Below are positions 41,615 through 49,740 of a stretch of 64,000 nt of DNA, in pieces. This stretch comes from Macrococcus equipercicus (lineage in GTDB: Bacteria > Bacillota > Bacilli > Staphylococcales > Staphylococcaceae), in NCBI RefSeq assembly GCF_004359525.2, contig NZ_SCWC02000002.1, forward strand, positions 428,436 through 492,435, in the 5' to 3' direction. A model generated the notes under the pieces. The model ran no database searches and was not told the DNA's origin. It was given only the letters and a program-made list of their open reading frames with translations. A program made the position numbers and the translations under genes. Numbering within the stretch: the first letter of the stretch is position 1; each line of letters opens with the position of its first letter.

Positions 41615-43453
41615 CTAGTCAAGCAGCTCGTCAAAGTCGGCATGAGCACTGTTGACCATGCTGTAGTAGATGCCGCGCTGTTCGAGCAGTTCTTCCTGAT
41701 AACCCTGCTCAATGATTTCACCTTGCTGCAGCACGATGACTTTATCTGCTTTTTTGACGGTGTTCAAGCGGTGGGCAATGACGATGCTTGTCCGGCCGGC
41801 CATCAATCTGTCTATCGCTTGCTGCAGCTTCATCTCAGTCACCGTGTCGATGGAACTCGTCGCCTCATCAAGCAGTAGAATCGCCGGATCCAGTACAAGC
41901 GCCCGTGCAATGGCAAGCAGCTGCTTCTCACCTTGTGACAGGCTGGAATCCTCCCCTGCTATGACAGTGTCAAAGCCTTTATCCAGTCTGACAATAAAGT
42001 CATAGGCATTCGCATCTTTCGCTGCCTGAATGACTTCTTCATCGGTCGCATCCAGCTTGCCGTATTTAATGTTGTCAGCGATTGTGCCGTCAAACAGGAA
42101 AGGGTCCTGCAGCACGTAGGCGATCTGGCTGCGCAGCGTCTTCCGCGGGATATCCCGCACGGAAATACCGTCTATTAAAATATCACCGCTGTTAATATCA
42201 TAGAAGCGGTTGAGGAGCTGGACGATTGTCGTCTTCCCGGCACCGGTAGCACCGACAAGCGCCACTGTCTCACCCGGCAGGACATCAAACGTGACATGAT
42301 TGATGACATTTTTCTGCTGTTCCTCGTCATACTTGAACGTCACATCATTGAACGTGATGCTGCCATTGATCTGCAGGCTGCGGTTATCGTTATCAATATC
42401 CGGCTCTGCAGGTTCATCGAGGATGGAGAAGACCCGTTCCGCGCCGGCCAGTGCTGACAATACTTCATTGAACTGGTTGGCAAGGTCAGACAACGGCCGC
42501 GTGAACTGTCTCGCATATTCGGCGAAGATGACAATCGTACCGACCGTCACACCGTAGCCGTTCAATGCCAGCAGGCCGCCGACACCTGCAACAACCGCGA
42601 ACGAAATATTGTTCAGCAAGTTCATGACTTTCGGGATAAAACTTGAGTACGTAATCGCCCAGAAGCCATTTTCACGCACGCTTCGATTCTTCTCTTCGAA
42701 GCCGCTGATCACCGCCTCTTCCTGCGAGAAGACTTTGACGACCTGCTGGCCGGAAATGATCTCTTCGATATAGGCGTTCATTTCGCCGAGCGCATGCTGC
42801 CGTTTTTTGTAGAGCGGTCCAGTCCGTCGTGTGATCCAACGTGTAGCGAAAAACATCAGCGGGATGATAAGCATCGTCAGGACGGTCAGCAGCGGACTGA
42901 GCATGAGCATGACAATAATTGTACCGACAAGTGTCACAATACTTGACGTGAACTGGATGAACGATGAGTTCAGCACTTTCGAGATGTTTTCTATATCATT
43001 GGTCATCCGGCTCATCAGTTCACCGTGCTGCCGCTTGTCAAAGAACGGAATACTCAGCGACTGCATGTGGCTGAACAGCTGCATCCGCAGTCTGTATATC
43101 GCTTTCTGTGCGATGTCGACCATGAAGTATGCAGCAAGATAAGTCAGTGCAGACAGGGCGATATAGACTGACATGAGCAGCAGCAGCTGGTTGAGCAAGC
43201 CGTCAAACTGTTGCGGAATAATTTTGTGGTCAATGATCTGACCGATGATATAAGGACCGATTAAACTGAGGAGCGACGTGATGATGACCAGGAGAATCAC
43301 CGCAACGAGCAGCCACTTGCGGTCTTCCATCAGCTGCCATAATCTGTAGAGCGTCTGCTTCCAGTCTTCAGCCCGCTTGACTTTCTTCTTGGGCTTACGC
43401 TTTAAATCTTCAGCAGTCAATATTCTATCGTGCGAGAAAACGTTTTTAATCAT
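41615..43453 (-). CDS. ABC exporter half-transporter, multidrug type (second of a pair)
   Basis: A 612-residue fusion of a six-helix exporter domain (about residues 50-330) and an ATPase: Walker A VGATGAGKTTIVQLL, signature SLSQGEKQLLAIARAL, Walker B ILLLDEATSSIDTVTE. An N-terminal basic stretch (KRKPKKKVKRAEDW) precedes the first helix. It overlaps the upstream half-transporter gene by 8 bases. Together they resemble heterodimeric LmrCD/BmrCD/YfiBC exporters, whose substrates are drugs or lipids. Confidence 0.9.
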   Translation of the reverse strand: MIKNVFSHDRILTAEDLKRKPKKKVKRAEDWKQTLYRLWQLMEDRKWLLVAVILLVIITSLLSLIGPYIIGQIIDHKIIPQQFDGLLNQLLLLMSVYIALSALTYLAAYFMVDIAQKAIYRLRMQLFSHMQSLSIPFFDKRQHGELMSRMTNDIENISKVLNSSFIQFTSSIVTLVGTIIVMLMLSPLLTVLTMLIIPLMFFATRWITRRTGPLYKKRQHALGEMNAYIEEIISGQQVVKVFSQEEAVISGFEEKNRSVRENGFWAITYSSFIPKVMNLLNNISFAVVAGVGGLLALNGYGVTVGTIVIFAEYARQFTRPLSDLANQFNEVLSALAGAERVFSILDEPAEPDIDNDNRSLQINGSITFNDVTFKYDEEQQKNVINHVTFDVLPGETVALVGATGAGKTTIVQLLNRFYDINSGDILIDGISVRDIPRKTLRSQIAYVLQDPFLFDGTIADNIKYGKLDATDEEVIQAAKDANAYDFIVRLDKGFDTVIAGEDSSLSQGEKQLLAIARALVLDPAILLLDEATSSIDTVTEMKLQQAIDRLMAGRTSIVIAHRLNTVKKADKVIVLQQGEIIEQGYQEELLEQRGIYYSMVNSAHADFDELLD

Positions 43454-45164
43454 AATCTGTCCCCTCCTGGCTGGCTACAATGTTCTGGTACAGCGTCGAC
43501 TGCTGCAGCAGCTGTTCATGCGTACCGAGACCTTCCATCCGGCCATGGTCAAGCAGTAAAATCTGGTCGGCTGTCTTAGCGGTATGCACTTTCTGCGTGA
43601 CGATGATGCGTGTCATTTGGAGCTCTTTCAATGCATCGAACAGCTGATTCTCTGTATGGATGTCCAGTGCTGACGTACTGTCGTCGAGTATTAATATCCC
43701 GGGCTTGCGGATCAAGGCCCGCGCAATCGCCAGCCGCTGTTTCTGGCCGCCGGACAAATTGACGCCCTGCTGACCGACCCGAGTCTCATACTGCTGGTCA
43801 AAGCTCATGATAGATTCATGAATCTGCGCAAGCTGTGCCGCATCAGCGACTGCTTCAGTCGTCGCATCATTATCTCCCCAGCGTACATTATCATTGACGC
43901 TGCCCGTAAAGAGCACGGTCTTCTGCGGCACATAGCCGATATAATCGCGCAGCGCATTGACGTTCCAGTCATCGATGTTCCGGTCATCAATCGTGATGCT
44001 GCCGGACGTCGCCTGATACATCTTCGGAATCAGACTGAGCAGCGCTGACTTACCTGAGCCGGTCTGTCCCATAATGACGAATTTCTCGCCTTTATTCACG
44101 GTGAATGAGATATTTTCCAGCACATAGTCATTGGATGCCGGATACTTGAAGGACACACGGTCAAATATCACGTTGCCCGCAGTATGCGCTTCACCGGAAT
44201 CGGCAGCCTCATAAGCTTCATCTGCAGGTGTCGTCAATATTTCACTCATGCGGTCAGCGCTTGCCTTAGCGCGGGAATAGCTGATGATGATAAAGGCAAA
44301 CATCGAGAAGCCGCCCTGCATTCTGAGCGCATAGTTGATGATCGCGACTAGATGGCCGACCGCTATAGCATTGGCGCTGATGGCCGCTGCCCCGAACCAG
44401 ATGACCGCAAGCAGTGACAAGTTCATGATGATCAGCAGCACCGGCATAATGCTCTCCATCAACCGCATCGCTTTTATTGTGTCTGTTTTAAGCGGTGTGG
44501 CGATCGTGTCGAACTTCTCGGTTTCGTACGGGCCGTTCAAGCTTGATTTGATGAGGCGTACGCCTTCTAAATTCTGCTGGATAAACCGGTTCAGCCCATC
44601 CATCCGCTGCTGAATGCGCAAAAAGATCTTCATCCCGGCTCGCGCTGTCACAAATAAGAAAATGGCAAGGAATGGCGTCCCGATGACCAGATAAACCGCA
44701 ATGTCCGGCGCCACAACGAAGCTCATGATAATACTGCCGATGACCATTAGCGGTGCTTTCAGCATGATTCTGAGACTCATGAACAGCACCATTTCAGTCG
44801 CAATGACGTCACTCGTCAGCCGGGTGATGATGCTTGACGTTCTGAAGCGGTTCAATGTTTTGACGGAGAAATTCTGAATCCGCCGAAAAATGGCATTACG
44901 CAGATCATAGGAGAACATATGACAGACGTGCGCCGCTATGTAGGAATTGATGATACCTGACACAAATGCCGCTACACTGATAGCGACCATAATCAGTAAA
45001 TACTTGCTGACATATGCCGTGTCGTTCTTTAATATGCCGTTGTCAATAATATGACTCATCAGCACAGGCGCATACAGGTCGACGCCAAGTTCAACGAACA
45101 TCAGCAGCAGTGCACAGACAATCAGCCCTAAATAAGGCTTCGTAAACTTAAGGATAACTCTCAT
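43446..45164 (-). CDS. ABC exporter half-transporter, multidrug type (first of a pair)
   Basis: A protein of about 572 residues with six membrane helices and a C-terminal ATPase: Walker A GQTGSGKSALLSLI, signature NLSGGQKQRLAIARAL, Walker B ILILDDSTSALDIHTE. The residue after Walker B is Asp (LDDSTS) rather than Glu, so this subunit has the degenerate catalytic site, whereas the partner has the normal Glu (LDEATS). This is the asymmetry of heterodimeric exporters. Start chosen at ATG 45164 (MRVILKFTKPYLG); an ATG 13 codons earlier has no ribosome-binding site. Confidence 0.9.
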   Translation of the reverse strand: MRVILKFTKPYLGLIVCALLLMFVELGVDLYAPVLMSHIIDNGILKNDTAYVSKYLLIMVAISVAAFVSGIINSYIAAHVCHMFSYDLRNAIFRRIQNFSVKTLNRFRTSSIITRLTSDVIATEMVLFMSLRIMLKAPLMVIGSIIMSFVVAPDIAVYLVIGTPFLAIFLFVTARAGMKIFLRIQQRMDGLNRFIQQNLEGVRLIKSSLNGPYETEKFDTIATPLKTDTIKAMRLMESIMPVLLIIMNLSLLAVIWFGAAAISANAIAVGHLVAIINYALRMQGGFSMFAFIIISYSRAKASADRMSEILTTPADEAYEAADSGEAHTAGNVIFDRVSFKYPASNDYVLENISFTVNKGEKFVIMGQTGSGKSALLSLIPKMYQATSGSITIDDRNIDDWNVNALRDYIGYVPQKTVLFTGSVNDNVRWGDNDATTEAVADAAQLAQIHESIMSFDQQYETRVGQQGVNLSGGQKQRLAIARALIRKPGILILDDSTSALDIHTENQLFDALKELQMTRIIVTQKVHTAKTADQILLLDHGRMEGLGTHEQLLQQSTLYQNIVASQEGTDYD

Positions 45165-45309
45165 TTTATCACCGATCTTTCGTAATCCGATATATTTATT
45201 CATATTATGCCACATTACTTGTTAGGTGGGAATTTATAAATCTGTTGCTTATAAAATAAACCATCATTATAATGAGGTAGATTGAAACTTACTGAAATGG
45301 AGTCTTTCT

Positions 45310-45960
45310 ATGAACATCATATCCAGTCTCATTGATTTTATTTTACATATTGACGACTATCTTGTGACTATCGTCAAAGACTACGGCACGATGACCTATG
45401 CGATTCTGTTCCTCATCGTTTTTGTCGAAACAGGTCTTGTCATCATGCCGTTCCTGCCGGGTGATTCCCTGCTGTTTGCTGCAGCGGCTCTCGCTCCTCA
45501 AGGCGCCCTCAACATATGGCTGCTGTTCATCGTCTGTGTCATAGCAGCCGCGCTTGGTGACACTGTCAACTACCACATCGGTAAGGCAGCAGGACTCGGT
45601 GTGACGAATCACCGGACATTCGGCCGCTTCATCAAAACTGAGCATCTTGAGAAAGCGACGACTTTCTTCAACAAATACGGCGGAAAAACAATTGTCATGG
45701 CCCGCTTTATGCCGTTCATCCGGACATTCATTCCGTTTGTAGCAGGCGCAAGCCGCATGCATTACAGCTACTTCATTCTTTATAACATTATCGGCGCTGT
45801 CGTATGGGTGGCTGTCTGTCTTGGGCTCGGCTACTTCTTCGGCAACCTTCCAGTTGTCAAAAACAACTTTGAGGTTGTACTCATTCTGATTATCGTCGTC
45901 TCTGTGCTGCCTGCTGTCATCAGCGGTATACGCGGATTAATGGCTGGGCGTCAAAAATAA
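45310..45960 (+). CDS. DedA-family membrane protein
   Basis: A 216-residue integral membrane protein of the DedA/SNARE-associated family. It has VFVETGLVIMPFLPGDSLLFAAAAL (a re-entrant loop with the conserved Glu and Gly), later FNKYGGKTIVMARFMPFIRTFIPFVAGASRM with the conserved arginines, and four or five membrane helices. DedA proteins are implicated in flipping undecaprenyl phosphate or phosphatidylethanolamine back across the membrane and in envelope stress tolerance. Single plus-strand gene with its own terminator. Confidence 0.93.
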   Translation: MNIISSLIDFILHIDDYLVTIVKDYGTMTYAILFLIVFVETGLVIMPFLPGDSLLFAAAALAPQGALNIWLLFIVCVIAAALGDTVNYHIGKAAGLGVTNHRTFGRFIKTEHLEKATTFFNKYGGKTIVMARFMPFIRTFIPFVAGASRMHYSYFILYNIIGAVVWVAVCLGLGYFFGNLPVVKNNFEVVLILIIVVSVLPAVISGIRGLMAGRQK

Positions 45961-45988
45961 CCACTTCTCACATGAGAAGTGGTTTTTT
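45961..45988 (+). terminator. Terminator of the DedA gene
   Basis: A perfect 10-bp stem (45961-45970 with 45973-45982) followed by six T. Confidence 0.9.
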
Positions 45989-45990
45989 GG

Positions 45991-46698
45991 TTATCTCAAT
46001 AAGTCCAGCAGTTCATGACGCAGCACTTGAGTGTCCTCAGCGCTCAGGCGTGACGTATCATGCACCTGCTGAATGACAGCAGGCTTGCCTTCAAGCACAG
46101 CGACTTTATCAGACAGCTTAACGGCTTCTTCAATGCTGTGCGTGATCATCAGCACGGTCCGCTGCTCCATAGCCAGTATTTCTTTCAGCCACTGCTGCAT
46201 GTCAATGCGGGTGACTTCATCAAGCGCGCTGAACGGTTCATCGAGCAGCAGCAGACTTCCCGGACTGTTCAGCGCCCGGATAAATGACACCCGCTGGCGC
46301 ATACCGCCGGACAGCGTACTTGGCATCGCGTCTTTTATCGCAGTGAAACCGCACCGTTCAATCAGCTGCAGTGTCCGGGCGCGGTCTGCTGTCCCGCGTA
46401 TCTCCTGACCGAGCTCCACATTCTCAAGCACAGTCCGCCACGGCATGAGTGACGGTGTCTGCGGCATATAGGAGACGTGACCCGTATGACCGGTAATCGC
46501 CTGTCCACCGAGCAGCACATCACCTCCGGCAGGCGTCATGAGCCCGCCGATAATATTGAAGAGCGTGGTCTTCCCGCTGCCGGACGGGCCGAGCAGCGTG
46601 ACAAACTCTCCTGCTGTGACAGAGAGATTAATGTCCTTTAATACTTGGTGACTGCCGAAGTGGTGCGCAATATGACGTAATTCCAGTAAGTCAGCGAT
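45991..46698 (-). CDS. Thiamine-precursor ABC transporter ATPase (ThiZ-like) with non-standard start
   Basis: A 235-residue ATPase of the nitrate/taurine/HMP importer group: Walker A LLGPSGSGKTTLFNIIGG, signature TLSGGMRQRVSFIRAL, Walker B LLLDEPFSALD. It overlaps the permease end. The coding frame upstream of Walker A contains no ATG, GTG or TTG. The best-placed first codon is ATC at 46698, 7 bases after GGTGGTG and giving (M)ADLLELRHIAHHFG, exactly where an ATG would be expected. CTG at 46685 is a weaker option. The first ATG (46539) would lose Walker A. Either a rare start, a mutated start, or a sequence error. Confidence 0.82.
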   Translation of the reverse strand: MADLLELRHIAHHFGSHQVLKDINLSVTAGEFVTLLGPSGSGKTTLFNIIGGLMTPAGGDVLLGGQAITGHTGHVSYMPQTPSLMPWRTVLENVELGQEIRGTADRARTLQLIERCGFTAIKDAMPSTLSGGMRQRVSFIRALNSPGSLLLLDEPFSALDEVTRIDMQQWLKEILAMEQRTVLMITHSIEEAVKLSDKVAVLEGKPAVIQQVHDTSRLSAEDTQVLRHELLDLLR

Positions 46699-47428
46699 GC
46701 CACTTCACCACCTTTCGTTCCAGCAGCAGAATGACGCCGTATATAATGAGCGCAAACAATATGATCCAGACGATGGCTACAAACACTTTGTCCACTTGAA
46801 AAGCACGCTGTGAGAGAATCATATATTTACCGAGCCCTTTATCACTGCCGAGCCATTCCGAAATGATGGCCCCCATCACTGAATAAGTGCCCGCAATGCG
46901 CAGACCATTGAAGAAGTACGGCAGCGCGTTCGGCCACTCAAGTTTTGTGAAGAGCTGCATTTTGCGCGCGCCGCTGATCTTCATGTACTTCATTAAATCT
47001 TTGTCAGCCGACTTAAAGCCCTCCAGCAGACTGACAGTGATCGGGAAGAAGCAGACGAGCGTGATGACGATCAGTTTCGGCAGCAGACCGAAACCGAACC
47101 AGATGACAAGCAGCGGCGCAATGACGATGACCGGAATGTTCTGGCTCATAATCAGCAGCGGATAGACAAACGGTTCAAGCGCCGGCACTAAATGAAGCAC
47201 GACCGCAACCGCTATACCGAAGACGACTGACATGACGATGCCTTCAAGCACCAGCATGACTGTCGGAACGAGATGAACCCGGTAGTCACTGAAGCCCGTG
47301 ACAAATTCCCGGACGATCGCAGATGGCGCGGGCAGCGTATACGGGTCGACATGGAGCAGTCTGACAAGCGCTTCCCAGATGACAAGGAGAACGAGCATGA
47401 ACAGACCAAACTTCAAATAATACGTCAT
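46691..47428 (-). CDS. Thiamine-precursor ABC transporter permease (ThiX-like)
   Basis: A 245-residue BPD-type inner-membrane permease with about six helices and the EAA loop (KYMKISGARKMQLFTKLEWPNALPYFFNGLRIAGTYSV). It belongs to the SsuC/ThiX group. Neighbouring genes encode an NMT1-like binding protein and a thiamine-binding protein, and the operon is under a TPP riboswitch. Import of hydroxymethylpyrimidine or a related thiamine precursor is therefore likely. It overlaps the preceding gene by 4 bases. Confidence 0.87.
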   Translation of the reverse strand: MTYYLKFGLFMLVLLVIWEALVRLLHVDPYTLPAPSAIVREFVTGFSDYRVHLVPTVMLVLEGIVMSVVFGIAVAVVLHLVPALEPFVYPLLIMSQNIPVIVIAPLLVIWFGFGLLPKLIVITLVCFFPITVSLLEGFKSADKDLMKYMKISGARKMQLFTKLEWPNALPYFFNGLRIAGTYSVMGAIISEWLGSDKGLGKYMILSQRAFQVDKVFVAIVWIILFALIIYGVILLLERKVVKWHR

Positions 47429-47712
47429 CGGTAGTTCTTCACGAGCTCTGCCATCGACGCATCAGCTGCGTGATAGAACTTCACCTGTGAAATCACACTT
47501 GTGCAGTCTAGTTCCATCATCCGCCGGTTCATCTGCCCAATGAGCGGCAGCAGTTCTGCCATAGTGCCTTCTATCGTTGTTTCAAGTGGTGACACGAAAT
47601 AAGGCAGCCCTGACGCGTCGATAACAGCGATCGCTGCGTCGACATACGGGATGACATCCTCCCCGCCCGGTGTCTTTGGAATGATCTGAATGCTCATTAA
47701 TGTATCAGCCAT
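47425..47712 (-). CDS. MTH1187/YkoF-like thiamine-binding protein
   Basis: A 95-residue soluble protein of the MTH1187/YqgV family: a ferredoxin-like fold with SIQIIPKTPGGEDVIPYVDAAIAVIDASGLPYFVSPLETTIEG. Members bind thiamine or its pyrimidine. Here it is inserted between the binding-protein and permease genes of a TPP-regulated transporter, overlapping the permease start by 4 bases. It may act as a cytoplasmic carrier or sensor for the imported precursor (inference). Confidence 0.85.
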   Translation of the reverse strand: MADTLMSIQIIPKTPGGEDVIPYVDAAIAVIDASGLPYFVSPLETTIEGTMAELLPLIGQMNRRMMELDCTSVISQVKFYHAADASMAELVKNYR

Positions 47713-47714
47713 GT

Positions 47715-48713
47715 CTATTCCTCCACGAATTTGTTAGTATAAGCTTGTTCCGGGTTGAAATCTTTCTTGATGACTTTATTCTTCTTCATGAACTCCCCGA
47801 AGTTTTTCCAGACAGCGGCATCCTGCATGCCCCAGCTTGAAGCATCGGCTTGGTATTTGTCTTTCAAGTACTGCTGGCTTTGTTCTACGAGTTCGCGTTT
47901 ATCTTTCAGTTCCGGCGCTTCTTTGATTAAGATGTCAGCACTTTTCTTCGGCTCTTTGATCGCATATTCATAACCTTCTTTAACCGACTGCATGAACGCT
48001 CTGACCGTCTTGCTGTCTGATTTGATGTACTTCTCATTGGCGATGAATAACGGCGTATAGTAATCGAGGTTTTTATCATAGTCGATCAAATACTGCATGT
48101 TCACTTTCTCACCGCGTGTCTCAGCTTCAATACCTGTCCAGCCGTAGAACACCCAGGCGAAGTCGATATTCTTCTTGGAAGCCGTGAAGAAATCTGTGTC
48201 ACCGATATTGACGATTTTCACATTTTTTGAGTCCGCCCGCTCTTTTTTCATGATCGCGTTGATAAACGGCTCCTCTATCGGTGCACCGAAGCCGCCGTAA
48301 GTTTTTCCTTCATAGTCTTTCGGCGACTTGATGTTTTTATCGGCAAGGCTCATGAAGCCGCTCGTATTATGCTGGATGATCGCGCCGATGGACTTGACCG
48401 GTACGCCTTCTGTGCGCTCCTGTGTCAATATTTCCTGTGAGCTGATACCGAACTGCGCTTTACCTGCCGCCACCAGCTGATCCGCTGTGACATCACCCGG
48501 TGTTTTAATGGTCACATCAAGACCGTGCTTCTTGAAATAACCCTTCGCCTCTGCGACATAGATTCCTGTATGGTTCGTGTTCGGTGTCCAGTCGAGCATC
48601 AATGTCACTTGCTTCAGTTCCTTACTGTTACTTTCCTCTTTCTTGTCCGCCGTCTGACTGCCGCACGCTGCCAGCAGCAAGCAGGACGACCCGATGATCA
48701 ATGCCTTCTTCAC
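47715..48713 (-). CDS. Thiamine-precursor substrate-binding lipoprotein (ThiY/NMT1-like)
   Basis: A lipoprotein of about 332 residues with signal peptide and lipobox LLAACGS, then the NMT1/THI5-like domain: QVTLMLDWTPNTNHTGIYVAEAKGYFKKHGLDV, and FGISSQEIL. This family binds the HMP precursor formylaminopyrimidine or related molecules. The start is GTG at 48713, 7 bases after GGAGG; upstream codons in the frame overlap the terminator of the riboswitch. First gene of a four-gene operon. Confidence 0.9.
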   Translation of the reverse strand: MKKALIIGSSCLLLAACGSQTADKKEESNSKELKQVTLMLDWTPNTNHTGIYVAEAKGYFKKHGLDVTIKTPGDVTADQLVAAGKAQFGISSQEILTQERTEGVPVKSIGAIIQHNTSGFMSLADKNIKSPKDYEGKTYGGFGAPIEEPFINAIMKKERADSKNVKIVNIGDTDFFTASKKNIDFAWVFYGWTGIEAETRGEKVNMQYLIDYDKNLDYYTPLFIANEKYIKSDSKTVRAFMQSVKEGYEYAIKEPKKSADILIKEAPELKDKRELVEQSQQYLKDKYQADASSWGMQDAAVWKNFGEFMKKNKVIKKDFNPEQAYTNKFVEE

Positions 48714-48726
48714 AATTTTTCCTCCA

Positions 48727-48760
48727 ATAAAAAACACACAACCTCAAGAAGGGTTGTGTG
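48727..48760 (-). terminator. Expression-platform terminator of the TPP riboswitch
   Basis: A perfect 9-bp stem (48735-48743 with 48752-48760) followed by a run of T on the minus strand, placed between the TPP aptamer and the lipoprotein start. Confidence 0.85.
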
Positions 48761-48765
48761 CAAAG

Positions 48766-48852
48766 ACACTTCCCTCCGCCAGCATTAACTAGATCAGGTC
48801 GATAAGGGTTTAGGACGCATCCAGTCTCAGCACTCAAGTGCTCCCCCAGTGT
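48766..48852 (-). promoter_or_regulatory. TPP (thiamine pyrophosphate) riboswitch aptamer
   Basis: On the minus strand the conserved THI-box elements follow in order: GGGGGAGC, GCTGAGA, ACCC, ACCTGATCTAGTTAATGC, GGCGGAGGGAAG. The P1 stem pairs ACACT (complement of 48848-48852) with AGTGT (complement of 48766-48770). A transcription terminator follows, so thiamine pyrophosphate would switch off the downstream ABC operon. Confidence 0.95.
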
Positions 48853-48876
48853 TTTTTCTATATTTCACTCATGTGA

Positions 48877-49740
48877 TTACTTAAATTGTAACATAAGTTC
48901 GTTGAAATCTTCTTCTTTTATTTCGATATTTTCTTTGACAAGTGACGGGCTGTAACCGTCAATCTGGTCAGCGTAGCTTTTTGTCACAGTGTCCTGATAG
49001 ACAATACCTGTCACTAAACCATCATGCGCCATCACAGTGGACAGGGCAAGTGCCTTATTTGACGGGTCATAGCCGTCAATCGTGCTGAGCTTCGTAATAT
49101 TCTCTTTGAACCAGTCGTATGTGTTCACTTTGTTGTAGGTCACACATGGCGAGAAGACATTGATGAATGAGAAGCCTTTATGCTGTATACCCGCTTCAAT
49201 GATGGCTGTCAGCTCTTTAATGTCTGACGAGAAGCTCTGAGCGATGAATGTCGCCCCGCTTGTCAACGCCAGCTGCAGCGGTGATACGTTCTGCTCGATA
49301 GCACCGTGCGGCGTCGTCTTAGTGACAAATCCCGGCGCTGAGCTCGGAGACGTCTGACCTTTCGTCAAGCCGTAGATCTGGTTATCCATCACGATATACG
49401 TGATATCGATGTTTCGGCGCAGCGCATGCACTGTATGCCCCATACCAATCGCGAAACCATCACCGTCACCACCGGAAGCGATGACTGTCAGCTCCTGGTT
49501 CGCCATCTTAACGCCCTGCGCAAGCGGCAGCGCACGGCCGTGAATAGAGTGGAAGCCATATGAGTTCACATAGCCTGACAAACGACCGGAACAGCCGATA
49601 CCTGTAATGATCGCCAGGTTCTCAGGTTCGAGACCCGCGCCCGCTGCCGCTTTCTGGATTGCAGCCTGCACGGAGAAGTCACCGCAGCCTGGGCACCAGT
49701 TAGGTTTTACGTCATTTCTAAAATCTTTGAATGTAGCCAT
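48877..49740 (-). CDS. korB: 2-oxoacid:ferredoxin oxidoreductase, beta subunit
   Basis: A 287-residue TPP-binding subunit: CPGCGDFSVQAAIQKA, GIGCSGRLSGYVNSYGFHSIHGRALPLAQGVK, and the TPP-Mg motif SGGDGDGFAIGMGH followed by DNQIYGLTKGQTSPS. With the alpha/gamma subunit it oxidatively decarboxylates a 2-oxoacid (2-oxoglutarate or pyruvate) to the acyl-CoA, reducing ferredoxin. It begins directly after the alpha-subunit stop. The genes are not riboswitch-controlled but do depend on TPP as cofactor. Confidence 0.93.
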   Translation of the reverse strand: MATFKDFRNDVKPNWCPGCGDFSVQAAIQKAAAGAGLEPENLAIITGIGCSGRLSGYVNSYGFHSIHGRALPLAQGVKMANQELTVIASGGDGDGFAIGMGHTVHALRRNIDITYIVMDNQIYGLTKGQTSPSSAPGFVTKTTPHGAIEQNVSPLQLALTSGATFIAQSFSSDIKELTAIIEAGIQHKGFSFINVFSPCVTYNKVNTYDWFKENITKLSTIDGYDPSNKALALSTVMAHDGLVTGIVYQDTVTKSYADQIDGYSPSLVKENIEIKEEDFNELMLQFK

